Positions 1 through 11,155 of a stretch of DNA of 64,000 bases are shown in pieces. The first letter of the stretch is position 1; the number at the start of each line of letters is the position of its first letter. The stretch is from Acidobacteriota bacterium. Lineage in GTDB: Bacteria > Acidobacteriota > Blastocatellia > Pyrinomonadales > Pyrinomonadaceae. The translations under genes and the position numbers were made by a program. The stretch lies in assembly GCA_019239425.1 (NCBI GenBank), contig JAFAZX010000095.1:1-64000 (forward strand), given 5' to 3'. The notes under the pieces are model-generated. The model searched no databases, was not told the DNA's origin, and saw nothing but the letters and a program-made list of their open reading frames with translations.

Positions 1-1039
1 CGTTGGCCGTGTCGAAGAAGTTGCGCGCGTTGAGCTGGCTCGAATTGAAGAGGCCGTAGAGCGTGCCGTGGTGCTCGCTCCCGCCCGAGCGCGAGATGGC
101 GTTGACCTGCGCGCCGACGTTGCGCCCGAACTGCGCGGGCGCGAGCAGGCTGACGACCTGGTACTCCTTCACGGATTCGACGGGCTGCGGCACGAGCGCG
201 AAGAAGCCCTGCCGGCGGACGCCGATGTCTTCGTCGTTGTTGTCCGAGCCGTCCACGGTGAAGTTGTTCGCGCGCGAGCGCAGGCCGTTCGCGGAGAACT
301 GGCCCGAAGTCCCCACGCCCGCGCCGACGCCGGGGCCGCTCCCGCCCCCGAGCGTCTGCGGCGGCAAAGCCACGTCGGGCAGGTAGAGCGCCAGCTCGTC
401 GAACGTGCGCGTCAAGGTCACGCCGCCGAGCAGGAGCGTCTGCACCTCCACGTCCGTGAAGGCTCCGCCGCGCCGCGAGTCCTTCGCGTTGACGCTGCCG
501 CGCACGTCCGTGGCGGCGGCGGTGAGCTGCGGCGTGGGCGCTGGATTAGGCCGCGGTGTCGGGATGGGGTTGGGCGTCGCTGTCGTCGAAGGTGTGGAGG
601 CGGGCGCGGGCGTCGGAGTCGGTGTCGGCGTGCCCGCCGGCGCCGGGTCGAGGGTGATGGGCACCGGGACGACCTCGCCCGTGCGCATGCCGATGAGGCG
701 CTGCACGGTCTCGCTCGGCGCGTACCCTCCGGCGTCCGCGCGGATGGTGTACGTGCCCGGCGCGAGCAGGCCCTGGAAGAAACGCCCCTGCGAGTCGGAG
801 AGCTTCGCGACCGTGACGCCCGTCTGCTGGTTGACGAACTCGACGCGCGCGCGCGCGATGGGCCGGCCCGTCAGGGCGTCGGTCACAGTCCCCTCGAACG
901 CGCCGGTCACGGTGTCCTGCGCGGGCGCGGCGTGCGGCACGACCGGCAGCGCCATGAAGGCCGCGAGGGCGACGGCCAGAAGCCTGCACAGCGGAGAAGG
1001 ATTCGAGATTTGAAATTTCAAATGCTTGATCCTCTTCAT
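1..1039 (-). CDS. TonB-dependent receptor with N-terminal carboxypeptidase-regulatory domain (N-terminal part; runs off left edge)
   Basis: Reading the minus strand from ATG at 1039 gives 346 codons with no stop before the window edge. The product starts with a signal peptide (about residues 15-40), then a carboxypeptidase-regulatory-like domain (45-130), a Pro/Thr-rich linker (131-172) and the start of a TonB plug domain with VDGSDNNDED and the Oar-like region QFGRNVGAQVNAISRSGG. Such proteins are outer-membrane beta barrels of the Oar type, common in Acidobacteriota. The long PTP-type linker between regulatory domain and plug is unusual. The ATG lies 21 nt past the hairpin at 1061-1119. The barrel lies outside the window, so the substrate cannot be guessed. 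Confidence 0.88.
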   Translation of the reverse strand, partial: MKRIKHLKFQISNPSPLCRLLAVALAAFMALPVVPHAAPAQDTVTGAFEGTVTDALTGRPIARARVEFVNQQTGVTVAKLSDSQGRFFQGLLAPGTYTIRADAGGYAPSETVQRLIGMRTGEVVPVPITLDPAPAGTPTPTPTPAPASTPSTTATPNPIPTPRPNPAPTPQLTAAATDVRGSVNAKDSRRGGAFTDVEVQTLLLGGVTLTRTFDELALYLPDVALPPQTLGGGSGPGVGAGVGTSGQFSANGLRSRANNFTVDGSDNNDEDIGVRRQGFFALVPQPVESVKEYQVVSLLAPAQFGRNVGAQVNAISRSGGSEHHGTLYGLFNSSQLNARNFFDTAN

Positions 1040-1060
1040 GTCAGTCGGCAGTAGGCAGAC

Positions 1061-1119
1061 GGCAGTAGGTAGTTGTATCTGCATCCCCTGCGGGGATGCA
1101 GATACAACTACCTACTGCC
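1061..1119. repeat. Perfect 28-bp inverted repeat (3-nt loop)
   Basis: Arm 1061-1088 and arm 1092-1119 are exact reverse complements around the loop TGC. The outer part carries GGCAGTAGGTAG, a variant of the GCAGTAGGCAG repeat found elsewhere in this window (42.9, 55.9 and 61.3 kb). It starts 2 nt after the stop codon of the giant protein and ends 21 nt before the TonB receptor ATG. In RNA it would form a very strong hairpin, but no U-tract follows on the minus strand. Confidence 0.9.
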
Positions 1120-1121
1120 CT

Positions 1122-4100
1122 TCAAGGCTGTCCGAAGCGCGAGCGGTACTCGATGGATTCGAGGAACGCTTTGACCATCTCGGCGCGGATGTAGTCGCCG
1201 TTGAAGGCGTTCAGCTTGTTGAGCCAGAAGTTGAAGCCGGCGGCGTCCGGGTCTCTCCTGAGGTAGCCGAAGTACTGCATCTGGACGAAGGCGGGACGGA
1301 ACTCCGAGCGGACGAAGGCGTCCTTCTCGACCATCTTGAGGAGCACGCCCGCGCGCGTCTCGCGGCGCGTGAGCAGGCCGACGATGAGCGCGGTGCGCTC
1401 CTCCTCGGGGAGCACAACGCCCGCCCCGGCCGCGAGCCCGTCCACGTACTGCGCCTCGTTCTGCGGGTCGTACTTCGCCTTGAAGGCCGCGCGGTTGACG
1501 AACTGCTCGACGAAGAGTCGCTTGTTCAGCTCCAACCGGTCGAGCGCGCCCGTCTGGCCGACGATGACGCCCTCGCGCACGGCCGTCAGGTCGGGCAGGT
1601 ACTCCGCGAACGTCGGCGCGCGGCCGAACGACAGGCGGTAGAGGCGGTGGACGAAGTAGCCCGTCCCTTGAAACTCAATCGACAGGAAGAACGCGGCCGA
1701 GACGTTGACGCGCTTGACCTGCCGGCACTGCAAGTCCGCGCCGCACTGCCTGATCTCGTTCGTCCAGAACTGTAGTCCCGCGTCGTCCGGCTCGCGGCCG
1801 AGGAAGTCGAGGTAGTGCTGGCGGACGAAGAAGGTCGTGTCGTTGATCGGGTTCTCCGACTCGTCGTCGAGGATGGTCACGAAGGCCTGCGCGACCGCCC
1901 CCAGGCGGCCGCCCGAGGGGTTCGAGAGCGTGACGCCGATGGTCTCGCTGCCCTCGGTCGAATCGTCGTTGAAGATCGGGATGGTGAAACTCTTCAGGCG
2001 CTCGCCCGTCCGGAAGAGGAGCGTGCCCGAGACGGCCGCGTAGTCGCTGCCGGGCGTGGCGGTGCCGCCGCCCGTGGCGTACGAGACCGAGAGCGGACTC
2101 TCGTCGCTGCCCGTGCGCACGACGTTGACGCGCGCCACGGCGTCCGTCTCGCGCACGCTGAAGGCCGAGGTCTCGAACTGCACGCGCGGCGAGGGCGAGA
2201 CGAGGAAGTTGTCGAAGATGGCCTCGCCCGGATTCGCCGTCGCGCGCGTCGTCCCCGCCGAGAGTTCTGCGATGAGCGCCGTCTGGTCGCCGGGCAGGCG
2301 CGAGCGAAAGCGCTCCGTCCACACGACGAAGTCCGGACTCGTCTCGAAGATGATGAGCCGCTCGGCCGCGTCGAAGCGGAAGCGCCAGAAGCGGTGCTGC
2401 GCCGGGTCGTAGGTCACGCTCGTCTGGAACTTGTCCACGCCGAGGCTGAGCTGGAAGATGAGCGTCTGCTCGACCGAGTCGTTCTCGGCCCTTGTCTTAA
2501 AGCCTGCTTGCGCCGCGGGCGGCGGCGCCGCGCCGTTCTGGACGACGAAGCGCACCCAGTTCTGCCCGTCCGCGCCGAGGCCGAAGATGGTCTGCGCGCC
2601 GTCGCCCTGCGCCGCCTGCACCAGCTCGACGCTGACGACGGGCGTCGAGTTGAGGTCGATGGCGCGCACCGAGACGAGGCCGCCGAAGTTCGGGCCGTTC
2701 GCTTCGGGGCGCGGCTGGATGTGGAGCTGCCCGCCCTGCTGGAAGACGTTGACGAGCGGGTCGAAAGAGGTGGGCGGGTTGGTCAGGATGCCCTTCGCCC
2801 AACGGTTCGGGTCGGGGTCTGGGCCGCCGCCGAAGTCGTCGGACGGGTCGGGCGTCGGCGTCGGCTGCGGGCCGACGGCCGTGTTGAAGTTTACGTCGGC
2901 GCCGATGTCTTTGATGACGGTGTTCGGCGGGTTGAAGCTGAAGCCCTCGCGCTCGGGCGTGACGACGAAGCTGCCGCCGGCCGGCACGCCCGCGAAGGTG
3001 TAGTTGCCGCCCGCGTCCGTGCGCGTCACGGCCGAGCCCGCGCCCGCGAGCGTGACGGTCACGCCCGCGAGTCCCGCGCCGCCCGCGTCCGTCACGCGGC
3101 CCGCGACCGTGTAGCCGACGAGCTTGCCCGTGAAGTCCAGACCCGTCTGGCCTGCCTGCAGGTTGCCGAACGCGCGGCTCGGGGGCGTGAAGCGGTAGCC
3201 GTTCTCGTTGGGCGTGAGCGTGAAGCTGCCGCCGTGCTGAAGCCCGCTGAAGGAGTAGTTGCCGGCGGCGTCGGTCGTCGTGTCGCCGGCCGCCGAACCC
3301 GAAAGGTGCACGTTGACGCCCACGATGGGTTGCGCGCCCTCGTCGGTCACGCGCCCGCTCAGGGTGTAGGTGTTGAGCGTGCCGTTGAAGTCGAGGTTCG
3401 CCTGGTCGCCTTGCAGGTTAGTAAGCGTTCGGCTCGGCGGGGTAAAGCTGTAACCGGTTTTGGAGGGCGTCAGCGTGAAGTTGCCGCCGTGCGTGAGTCC
3501 GGCAAAAGAGTAGTTGCCCGCGGCATCTGTTGCCGTGTCGGCGGTCGCCGAGCCGGAGAGGTGCACGTTGACGCCGGCCAGGCTCGTGCCGCCCCCGTCA
3601 ACTACCCTGCCCGTGACGGTGTATGTGTTGAGCGCGCCGTTGAAGTCGAGACTCGTCTGATCCGCTTGCAGGTTGTTGACCGCGCGGCTCGGCGGGGTGA
3701 AGCCGTAACCGGTCTTTGACGGCGTGAGGACGAAGTTGCCGCCCTGCGGCAGCCCCGTGAAGGAGTAGTTGCCCGCGGCGTCCGTCGTGGCGTCGGCCGT
3801 GGCCGAGCCGGAGAGGTGCACGTTGACGCCCGCGACCGACTGCGCGCTCCCGTCCGTCACGCGCCCGCTCAGAGAGTAGGTCGCGGCCACGACCATGCTG
3901 CAGGCGGAGAACTCCGAAGTGTTGCCCGCGGGGTCGGTCGCCGTCGCCGTCAAGACCTGGCCGACCGTGACGTTCGGCAGAGAGACGTTGAAGGTCGCGT
4001 TGCCGCCCGCGTCGGTCACGACGTCAGCCGTGCCGAGGAGTTGCGCCCCCTCGCCCGACCCGCTCACGTCGCAACTCGGGTTCGAGAAGAACTCGACGCG

Positions 4101-7100
4101 GAAGGTGGTCGAGGCCGTCGAGTTGAGCGTGCCCGAGACGCCCGTCGCCACGCCGTTCGAGGCGGCCGAGTTGACGACCGGGAAGTTCTGCAGGTTGTTC
4201 GCGCCCGTGTCGCCGTCGCCCAGGTCGTTGGGCGTGACGCCGTCGGGGCCGAGGTCTATGCCGAGGTGCTGCGCGGTCGTGCCGTTCGTGTGAATCGAGT
4301 TCGAGAGGATGCGGTTGCCGGTGCCGGTGCCGACCGAGACGCCGTCGCCGCCGTTGAAGGCGATGCGGTTGCCGGCCGCCGCGTTCGTGCCGCCGACCGT
4401 GTTGCCGCTCGCGCCGTTGGCGATGCCGACGCCGCCCGTGAGGTTCGCGAGCGCCGACGTGCCGTCGGCCTGCGTGCCGATGAAGTTGCCCTGGATGAGG
4501 TTGGCGTTCGCGCCCGCGCCGCTGATGAGGAGGCCGACGTTCCCGTTCCCCGAGATGACGTTGCGAGACGCGGCGTTGGCGCCGCCCACGATGTTGCCGT
4601 TCGCGCCGAGGACTGCGACGCCCGCGTTGGTGTTGCCGAGTGCGGCCGTGCCCGCCGCGTCCGTGCCGATAAGATTGCCGACGACGCGGTTGCCGGTCGA
4701 GTTCACGCCTTCAATCCGCACGCCGTGGGCGGCGTTCCCCGAGATGAGGTTGCGGTCGGCCGCGTTCGTGCCGCCGACGTTGTTGTTGGAGGCGTTCTCG
4801 ATGAAGACGCCGCTGCCGTTGTTGGCCTGCGCGGTTGTCCCCGCGGCGTTCGTGCCGACGTAGCAGCCCGCGACGGTGTTGCCCGCGGAGGCCAGGCGGA
4901 TGCCGTTTCCGTTGAACCTGTTCACGGTCAGGCCGCGCACGGTGCTCCCGCCGCCGGTGATGTTGAGTCCGGCCGTGACGGCGCCCGCGCCCGCGCCGTT
5001 TATCTCGACGAGCGGCGGGCTGATGAAGCCGGGCTGCGTCGTGCCGTCGACGAGCACGGGGTCGGTGATGTCGGGCAGTGCGGAGGTCGTGCTGATGGTC
5101 TGCGCCCCGCCGCCGCCGATCTGGAAGACGATGGTCTCGAACTGGCCGGGCGTCGAGTTTGAGGTGAGGATGGCTTCGCGCAGGGAGCAGTGCGCGGCGT
5201 TGCACGCGCCGTCGTTGCCGTCGTCGGTGGTGTTGACGGTGAGCGTCGTGCCCGCGGGGCAGACGGTGAACGTCCAGTTCGCGCCGTTGTTGCCGGAGTT
5301 CGTGCCGCTCCGCACAGAGATGGGGGCGGTGCCCGCCTGGGCGCTCACGTCCACGTCCGAGAGCGAGAAGGTGCCCGCGCCCGACCAGGCGCGCTGGGCG
5401 GCCACATCCGTCGAGCGGAGCAGAATCGCGTCCGCGTCGCCGCAGGCCGCGCCGCCGCCGTTGAGGGTGAGCGTGCCGTCATTAATCACGTCGCCCGCGA
5501 GCGTCAGGTCGCCCGTGCCGAGGTTCTGGAAGACGCCGCCCGCGTTGACGACCAGCTTGCCGACCGTCAGGTTGAAGCTCGCGCCCTGCGAGAACGTCCC
5601 GCCGTTGTTGACGGTGAGATTGCCGAGCGTGTGGTTGGCGCCGAGCGTGACGGTCGCGCCCGCGAGCACTTCGGTCTGGCCGGAGGTGACCGTGCCCGTC
5701 CCCGAAAGCGTCTGCGACGTGCCGCCGAAGCGGAGCGTGTTCACCGAGACCGTGCCGTTGTTCGTGAGCGTCGCGCCGTCGAAGCGGAAGACGGAGCCCG
5801 CGTTGCCGCCGCTGAGCGCGCCGTCGAGCGTGAGCGTGCCCTTGAGCGTGCCCGTCTGTCCCGCGGTCACGTTGAGCGCGCCACCCGCGTTGACGGTCGT
5901 CGCGGTGGTGTTGAGCGTGCGGCCGTTGGCGATGGTGAGCGTGCGCCCGGTCTGGACGGTGACGTTGAGGGCCGCGGCGTCGGCCGTCGAGATGGTCGGC
6001 TCGTTGTTGAGGGCACCCGAAGGGATGAGGACGTTGTCGGCGGCGGTCGGCACAGAGCCCGTGTCCCAGTTGGCACCATTGTGCCAGTTGGTGTCGGCGC
6101 TGCCGTCCCAGGTGACGGTCGGGGCCATGACCACGCTGCACGGCGAGAACTCCGACGTGTCCAGCGCTGCGCCCGTGGTCGTCGCCGTGACGACGTGTCC
6201 GACGGTGGTCATCGCCGGCAGCGACACGCTGAAGGTGCCGTGGCCGTCGTCGAGGGTGGAGACGAGCGTGGAGCCGAGGTAGGTCTGCCCCTCGCCGTTG
6301 CCCGACTGGTCGCACGTGGGGCTTGAGTAGAAGTCGATGCTGAAGCCGCTCGCGGCGGGCAGGGAGTCGAGCGTGCCCGTGATGTTCGTGCCGTTGACGG
6401 TTCTCTCCGCCGAGTCGATGTTGGGGAAGTTCTGGAGGTTGTTCGCGCCCGTGTCCCCGTCGCCCAAGTCGTTGGGCGTGACGGTGCCGTCGGGCTGCGC
6501 GTCGCGCAGCTCAATCCCGAGCCCCGCGTTCGAGTAGATGGAGTTGCCGCGGATGGGGTTGGAGACGCCCGAGGCGACCTCGACGCCGTCGCTGCCGTTG
6601 TTGGCGATCTCGTTGCCCTCGCCCGCGTTCTCGCCGCCGACCGGGTTCTGGTCGCCGAAGATGTAGACGCCGTTGCCCCCGTTCGGCAGCGCGCCCCCGC
6701 CGCTCCCCACGCCGATACGGTTGCCCTGCACGGCGTTCACGTCCGCGTCCCCGCCCGCGACCTCCTCGACGTGGACGCCGTCGCCGCCGTTCCCCGCAAT
6801 GACGTTGGAGTCGGCGGCCGTCGGGCCGCCGACGAGGTGGCTGCCGCTGTTGACGATGGCGACGCCGTGCCCCCCGTTGGCGAGCGCGGCCATCCCCGCG
6901 GCGTTCGTGCCGACGTAGCAGCCGGCGACCGTGCCCTCGTTGCCCCCGCTGTACAGGATGCCGTGGCCGCCGAAGCGGTTGATGACGAGGCCGCTCACGT
7001 TCGCAGTGTTGCCGGTAATCTCGAGGCCGTTCGCGCCCGCGCCCGCGGCCGAGCCGTCGAGCTCGACGACGAGGATGGCATTGTTGCTCGACCCGACCCC

Positions 7101-7448
7101 GACGGAGACGGTGTTGGCGAAAGCGCCGGGCTGCGTGTAGCCGTCGACGTTGACCGTGCCGGTGATGACGGGGAGCGGCGAGAGGGGCTTGATGGTGTGG
7201 ACGCCCGCGCCGGGGATGTTGAAGGAGATGTCGTCGGGGCCGGGGTTCGCGTTGGCGTCGAGGATGGCCTGGCGGAGACTCCCCGCGCCCGCGTCGTTCG
7301 TGTTCGTGACGACGAAGCCGGCGAAGTAGAAGGCTCGGACGCGTCTTACTTCGGGGGCGCACCAGAGAAGGCCGGCGAGCGTCAACAGCAGAAGCAGCGC
7401 CGAGGCCGAAAGCTTTGTCAGACGGCGAGGGGGTTTGCGCAAGAACAT
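1122..7448 (-). CDS. Giant secreted multidomain protein: beta-helix, CSLREA, carboxypeptidase-regulatory repeats, Calx-beta, DUF4214
   Basis: The 2,108-residue product starts at ATG 7448, where a signal peptide begins (MFLRKPPRR then a Leu-rich stretch). An upstream start at 7544 would only add a non-signal extension. In order: a first region with the CSLREA-like motif [12 protein letters not shown] and right-handed beta-helix repeats rich in NxVGG (about 40-350), an extended Thr/Asn-rich region (450-720), a second module with HCSLREAI (about 760) and beta-helix, four carboxypeptidase-regulatory-like repeats (about 1180-1530), a lectin-like segment (1540-1740), a Calx-beta domain (1750-1850) and two DUF4214 units to the C terminus. 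Such proteins are extracellular or surface-attached adhesin-like proteins; DUF4214 is often found in glycan-associated surface proteins. Enzyme activity is not evident. Confidence 0.85.
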   Translation of the reverse strand: MFLRKPPRRLTKLSASALLLLLTLAGLLWCAPEVRRVRAFYFAGFVVTNTNDAGAGSLRQAILDANANPGPDDISFNIPGAGVHTIKPLSPLPVITGTVNVDGYTQPGAFANTVSVGVGSSNNAILVVELDGSAAGAGANGLEITGNTANVSGLVINRFGGHGILYSGGNEGTVAGCYVGTNAAGMAALANGGHGVAIVNSGSHLVGGPTAADSNVIAGNGGDGVHVEEVAGGDADVNAVQGNRIGVGSGGGALPNGGNGVYIFGDQNPVGGENAGEGNEIANNGSDGVEVASGVSNPIRGNSIYSNAGLGIELRDAQPDGTVTPNDLGDGDTGANNLQNFPNIDSAERTVNGTNITGTLDSLPAASGFSIDFYSSPTCDQSGNGEGQTYLGSTLVSTLDDGHGTFSVSLPAMTTVGHVVTATTTGAALDTSEFSPCSVVMAPTVTWDGSADTNWHNGANWDTGSVPTAADNVLIPSGALNNEPTISTADAAALNVTVQTGRTLTIANGRTLNTTATTVNAGGALNVTAGQTGTLKGTLTLDGALSGGNAGSVFRFDGATLTNNGTVSVNTLRFGGTSQTLSGTGTVTSGQTEVLAGATVTLGANHTLGNLTVNNGGTFSQGASFNLTVGKLVVNAGGVFQNLGTGDLTLAGDVINDGTLTLNGGGAACGDADAILLRSTDVAAQRAWSGAGTFSLSDVDVSAQAGTAPISVRSGTNSGNNGANWTFTVCPAGTTLTVNTTDDGNDGACNAAHCSLREAILTSNSTPGQFETIVFQIGGGGAQTISTTSALPDITDPVLVDGTTQPGFISPPLVEINGAGAGAVTAGLNITGGGSTVRGLTVNRFNGNGIRLASAGNTVAGCYVGTNAAGTTAQANNGSGVFIENASNNNVGGTNAADRNLISGNAAHGVRIEGVNSTGNRVVGNLIGTDAAGTAALGNTNAGVAVLGANGNIVGGANAASRNVISGNGNVGLLISGAGANANLIQGNFIGTQADGTSALANLTGGVGIANGASGNTVGGTNAAAGNRIAFNGGDGVSVGTGTGNRILSNSIHTNGTTAQHLGIDLGPDGVTPNDLGDGDTGANNLQNFPVVNSAASNGVATGVSGTLNSTASTTFRVEFFSNPSCDVSGSGEGAQLLGTADVVTDAGGNATFNVSLPNVTVGQVLTATATDPAGNTSEFSACSMVVAATYSLSGRVTDGSAQSVAGVNVHLSGSATADATTDAAGNYSFTGLPQGGNFVLTPSKTGYGFTPPSRAVNNLQADQTSLDFNGALNTYTVTGRVVDGGGTSLAGVNVHLSGSATADTATDAAGNYSFAGLTHGGNFTLTPSKTGYSFTPPSRTLTNLQGDQANLDFNGTLNTYTLSGRVTDEGAQPIVGVNVHLSGSAAGDTTTDAAGNYSFSGLQHGGSFTLTPNENGYRFTPPSRAFGNLQAGQTGLDFTGKLVGYTVAGRVTDAGGAGLAGVTVTLAGAGSAVTRTDAGGNYTFAGVPAGGSFVVTPEREGFSFNPPNTVIKDIGADVNFNTAVGPQPTPTPDPSDDFGGGPDPDPNRWAKGILTNPPTSFDPLVNVFQQGGQLHIQPRPEANGPNFGGLVSVRAIDLNSTPVVSVELVQAAQGDGAQTIFGLGADGQNWVRFVVQNGAAPPPAAQAGFKTRAENDSVEQTLIFQLSLGVDKFQTSVTYDPAQHRFWRFRFDAAERLIIFETSPDFVVWTERFRSRLPGDQTALIAELSAGTTRATANPGEAIFDNFLVSPSPRVQFETSAFSVRETDAVARVNVVRTGSDESPLSVSYATGGGTATPGSDYAAVSGTLLFRTGERLKSFTIPIFNDDSTEGSETIGVTLSNPSGGRLGAVAQAFVTILDDESENPINDTTFFVRQHYLDFLGREPDDAGLQFWTNEIRQCGADLQCRQVKRVNVSAAFFLSIEFQGTGYFVHRLYRLSFGRAPTFAEYLPDLTAVREGVIVGQTGALDRLELNKRLFVEQFVNRAAFKAKYDPQNEAQYVDGLAAGAGVVLPEEERTALIVGLLTRRETRAGVLLKMVEKDAFVRSEFRPAFVQMQYFGYLRRDPDAAGFNFWLNKLNAFNGDYIRAEMVKAFLESIEYRSRFGQP
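2870..3890. repeat. In-gene tandem repeats (~255 bp) encoding carboxypeptidase-regulatory-like domains
   Basis: Phrases such as CGGCTCGGCGGGGTGAAG recur near 3175, 3430 and 3688, a spacing of about 255-258 bp; a fourth, more diverged unit lies at 2900-3120. They encode repeated segments with [13 protein letters not shown] and LTPSKTGY. The near-identical DNA suggests recent duplication or gene conversion, so repeat number may vary between strains. Confidence 0.7.
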
Positions 7449-7563
7449 CAGTGCTCTAAATGAAGGCAGGAAGTGCAGCGGCCCGGATGCTCGACCCGAA
7501 CTTGTACGGAATCGGTCGCGGAGGAAGTTAACACCCGCCCGCACGTTCTGGCAATCCTTTTGC

Positions 7564-7593
7564 TTGACAAGGCGCGCGGGCGCGAACTACCGT
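7564..7593 (+). promoter_or_regulatory. Possible sigma-70-type promoter for the WD40-caspase gene
   Basis: TTGACA at 7564-7569 matches the -35 consensus exactly; an 18-bp spacer leads to TACCGT (7588-7593), a weak -10. The start codon is 53 nt further on. Only the -35 box is convincing. Confidence 0.35.
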
Positions 7594-7646
7594 GAGCCGT
7601 CTTTCCATTGGGGCGCCCGCTTCGGAACACCTTAACCGCCGCGCCG

Positions 7647-10600
7647 ATGAAAACCAGAAATAGTTCGAACGCCTTCGGCGCGCCGTGCGCGCTGCGAACG
7701 CTGCTGCTCGCGGCGGCCGCGTTGACCCTGTTCGCGCTCGCGCCGGACGCGCGGCGCGCGGACGCATCTGCGAGTGCCGCCGCCGCTCCGAAGCCCGAGC
7801 TGGTCATGCAGACGGGCCACGCGATGCGCGTGGACGCGCTGGCCTTCAGCCCCGACGGAAGGCTCGTCGCCTCGGGGAGCGCCGACAACACAGTGCGCCT
7901 CTGGGACGCCGCGACGGGGCGCGAGCTGCGGCGTCTGGCCGGGCACACGAACTACGTGCGCGCCGTCGCCTTCGCGCCCGACGGCGCGACGCTCGCTTCG
8001 GGCTCGAACGACGGGAGCGTGCGGGTCTGGGATGTCGCGTCGGGTGAGTTGAGAAGAAGGCTTGAGGGCTTGGGCGGTGTCGCCAGTCTCGCCTACAGGC
8101 CGGACGGAATGCTGCTCGCCGTCGGGACGACCGAGAACCTCGTCAGGTTCTTCGACGCGACGAACGGAGGCGAGGTTCACAAAGAGGCGGGGCACAAGGC
8201 CTGGGTGACGAGCCTCGCCTTCAGCCCCGACGGCAGGCTCGGCGCTTCGGGCGCGAGAGACGGCGGCGTCACGCTCTTCGACGGGGCCTCGGGTCAGGGC
8301 ATGGTCTTGCTCGAAGGGCACACGGGCCTCGTCAAGTCGCTCGCCTTCAGCCCCGACGGCAAGATGCTCGCCTCCGCCTCGCTCGACGGCACGGTCAGGG
8401 TCTGGGAGAAGGGTAGGGAGTGGGAGCGCACGCTCAAAGGCTTCAACGGCAAGGCCACGGCGGTCGCCTTCACGCCCGACGGCCGCTCCCTGTTCGTCTC
8501 GTCGAGCGACCGTTCGGTGCGCGTCTTCGACACGCTGACATTTAAAGAGACGCGCTCGCTGCGCGGCGCGGACGACGTTGAAGCCCCGAGCGAGGTCGCG
8601 GCCTTCAGCGCGGACGCGAAGGCGCTCGTGACGAGTAACGGCGACAAGACCGTCCAACTCCGAGACCTCTCCGACGAGACGGGAAGCGGCACGCGTGTCT
8701 TCGAGAGTTATTCGAGCGGCGTCTACGCGACGGCCTTCAGCCCAGACCGGCGCTGGTTCGCGGCGGGTGGCAAAGACCGCACCGTCCGCGTCTGGGAGAT
8801 CAGAACCGGCCGCAAGGTGCGCACGCTCGCGGGCCACGAAGGCTGGGTCACTTCCCTCGCCTTCAGCCCCGACTCGAACCTGCTCGCCTCGGCCTCGCTC
8901 GACGGCCGCGTCAAGCTCTGGGACAACGAGACGGGACTCGAAGCGCGCACGCTCGACGCGCACGCCGAGAGCGTCAACGCCGTCGCCTTCAGCCCCGACG
9001 GGAAGACGCTCGCGACGGCGAGCAACGACGCGACCGTCAAGCTCTGGGACGTGGCGACGGGCAGAAACACGCTCACGCTCAAAGGCCACGCGTCGGAGGT
9101 CAACGCCGTCGCCTTCAGCCCCGACGGCAAGGCAATCGCCTCGGGCGGCGTGGACAAGAAGGTCAAACTGTGGGACGCGGCGACGGGTCAGCTCACGCGC
9201 GAGATACAGAACGCGCACGAGGTCTTCGGCGTCGCCTACAGCCCAGACGGGAGCGCCCTCGCCGTCGGGAATGGCGGGGGCGCCGTCACCCTCTACGACG
9301 CGGCCGGAGTTAACGAGCAGCGCCTGCTCGCAGGGCACGCGGGGGCCGTGCGCGCCGTCGCCTTCAGTCCCGACAGTAAGACCATCGCCACCGCTTCGGC
9401 CGACGGCAGCGCGCGCCTCTGGAACGCGAAGACGGGCGCCGACCTTTTTTTCCTGAGCGGGCATACGGACGCAGTCAACGGCGTCGCCTTCAGCCCCGAC
9501 GGCGCGTGGCTCTCGACGGGGAGCGAGGACGGCAGCACGCGCGTCTGGGACGCGAAGACGGGCGAGCAGGCCGCGACCCTCGTCTCGACCACCGACACGC
9601 GCGACTGGCTCGTCACGGCCCCCGACGGACTCTTCGACGGCTCGCCCACCGCTTGGCAGCAGATCGTCTGGCGCTTCAACCAGGACACGCGCAGCTTCGC
9701 GCCCGTCGAGGTCTTCTTCAACGAGTTCTTCTACCCAGACCTGCTCGCGGACATCTTCGCCGGCCGCCACCCGCGCGCCGCGCGCTCCGTCGCGCAGATA
9801 GACCGCCGCCAGCCCTCCGTCAAACTCTCCCTCGACGGCGGAGCCGGCGACGCCCCGCTCGCCTCGCGCACGGTGAGGATCAGGTTGGAGGTGACGAACG
9901 CGCCGGCCGGCGCGCGCGACCTGCGCCTGTTCCGCAACGGCGCGCTCGTCTACGTCGAGCGCGGGAGCGTCGCCCCGGCCGGGGGCCGCGCCACGCTCGA
10001 AGCGGTCGTGCCCGTCGTCGCGGGCGAGGACGTGTTCACGGCCTACGCCTTCAACCAGGACAACGTGAAGAGCGCCGACGCGCGCCTCGCACTGCGCGGC
10101 GCCGAACAGCTCCGCCGCCCGCCGACGACCTACATCGTCGCCGTCGGCGTCAACCGTTACGCGAACGCAGCCTACAACCTCCGCTTCGCCGCGGGCGACG
10201 CGGACTCCTTCGTCGCGGAGGTCAAGCGCCAGCGCGCGCTCGTCGAGCCCACGGGGCGTGTCGTCGCCGTCACGCTGCTCGACCAGGAGGCGACGAAGGC
10301 GAACATCCTGACGGCGCTCGGCCGACTCTCCGGCGCGCAGAAGGGGCCGCTCCCCGCGGGCGCCGCGAAGTCTCTGGAAGCGTTGCAGCCGGCCGAGCCG
10401 GAGGACGTGGTCGTCGTCTACTACGCGGGCCACGGCACGGCGCAGCGCAACCGCTTCTTCCTCATCCCGCACGACCTCGGCTGGGCGGGCGAGCGCGACA
10501 AGGTGACGGCCGAGGGCCTGCAGTCCGTCCTCCAACACAGCGTCAGCGACGAGGAGCTGGGCGCGGCCTTCGAGCCGCTCGACGCGGGCCGGATCGTGCT

Positions 10601-11048
10601 CGTCCTCGACGCGTGCAACTCGGGGCAGGCGCTCGAAGCCGAGGAGAAGCGGCGCGGGCCGATGAACTCGAAGGGCCTGGCGCAACTAGCCTACGAGAAG
10701 GGCATGTACGTCCTGACGGCGGCGCAGAGCTACCAGGCGGCGCTCGAAGCGACGCAGGTGGGGCACGGCCTGCTGACCTACGCGCTCGTGCAGGAGGGTT
10801 TGCAGAAGGGTGAGGCCGACTCGCGCGCCGCGCACGACGGGCAGATCGTCGTCCGCGAGTGGTTCGACTACGCCGCCGAGCGCGTGCCCCGCATGCGCCT
10901 CGAACAGGTGAAGCTGAAGCGCGGCCTCAAGGTCACCTCCTCGGCCCCCACCGCCGACGTGCGCGCCGAAGCGGACGACGTCCAGCGCCCGCGCTCCTTC
11001 TACCGCCGCGAGGCGGAGGCCCAGCCGCTCGTCATCGCCCGGCCCTGA
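7647..11048 (+). CDS. Secreted WD40-repeat protein with C-terminal caspase-like (peptidase C14) domain
   Basis: The 1,133-residue product starts at ATG 7647, directly before a signal peptide (to about residue 38); a TTG at 7608 is possible but not needed. About fourteen WD40 repeats follow, each with a FSPDG-like turn and LWDxxTG strand, which is enough for two seven-bladed propellers. The caspase-like domain begins near residue 825 (YIVAVGVNRY) with the catalytic dyad in place: His929 in YYAGHGTA and Cys990 in LDACNSGQ. Bacterial WD40-caspase (orthocaspase-type) proteins are known; such proteases usually cleave after basic residues, but specificity is not visible here. The predicted export and the large propeller platform suggest a periplasmic or surface role. 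Function is inferred only at family level. Confidence 0.9.
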   Translation: MKTRNSSNAFGAPCALRTLLLAAAALTLFALAPDARRADASASAAAAPKPELVMQTGHAMRVDALAFSPDGRLVASGSADNTVRLWDAATGRELRRLAGHTNYVRAVAFAPDGATLASGSNDGSVRVWDVASGELRRRLEGLGGVASLAYRPDGMLLAVGTTENLVRFFDATNGGEVHKEAGHKAWVTSLAFSPDGRLGASGARDGGVTLFDGASGQGMVLLEGHTGLVKSLAFSPDGKMLASASLDGTVRVWEKGREWERTLKGFNGKATAVAFTPDGRSLFVSSSDRSVRVFDTLTFKETRSLRGADDVEAPSEVAAFSADAKALVTSNGDKTVQLRDLSDETGSGTRVFESYSSGVYATAFSPDRRWFAAGGKDRTVRVWEIRTGRKVRTLAGHEGWVTSLAFSPDSNLLASASLDGRVKLWDNETGLEARTLDAHAESVNAVAFSPDGKTLATASNDATVKLWDVATGRNTLTLKGHASEVNAVAFSPDGKAIASGGVDKKVKLWDAATGQLTREIQNAHEVFGVAYSPDGSALAVGNGGGAVTLYDAAGVNEQRLLAGHAGAVRAVAFSPDSKTIATASADGSARLWNAKTGADLFFLSGHTDAVNGVAFSPDGAWLSTGSEDGSTRVWDAKTGEQAATLVSTTDTRDWLVTAPDGLFDGSPTAWQQIVWRFNQDTRSFAPVEVFFNEFFYPDLLADIFAGRHPRAARSVAQIDRRQPSVKLSLDGGAGDAPLASRTVRIRLEVTNAPAGARDLRLFRNGALVYVERGSVAPAGGRATLEAVVPVVAGEDVFTAYAFNQDNVKSADARLALRGAEQLRRPPTTYIVAVGVNRYANAAYNLRFAAGDADSFVAEVKRQRALVEPTGRVVAVTLLDQEATKANILTALGRLSGAQKGPLPAGAAKSLEALQPAEPEDVVVVYYAGHGTAQRNRFFLIPHDLGWAGERDKVTAEGLQSVLQHSVSDEELGAAFEPLDAGRIVLVLDACNSGQALEAEEKRRGPMNSKGLAQLAYEKGMYVLTAAQSYQAALEATQVGHGLLTYALVQEGLQKGEADSRAAHDGQIVVREWFDYAAERVPRMRLEQVKLKRGLKVTSSAPTADVRAEADDVQRPRSFYRREAEAQPLVIARP

Positions 11049-11155
11049 CCCGCGGGGTGAAGTTTTCGGCACAATAATGGTTGGGTGCTTCCACGTAAGC
11101 ACGCGGCGGATACTGCCTGCCATCGGGTGTCAACCAACCTGTGAAGGAGAAACGA

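Noticed and set aside
1815-3719. Long plus-strand open frame antisense to the giant surface protein
   Set aside because: Arg/Val/Glu-rich with no motif; high-GC coding DNA gives long shadow frames. The minus-strand frame has clear domains. The same holds for long antisense frames at 7632-10685, 43861-45789 and 46625-49096.
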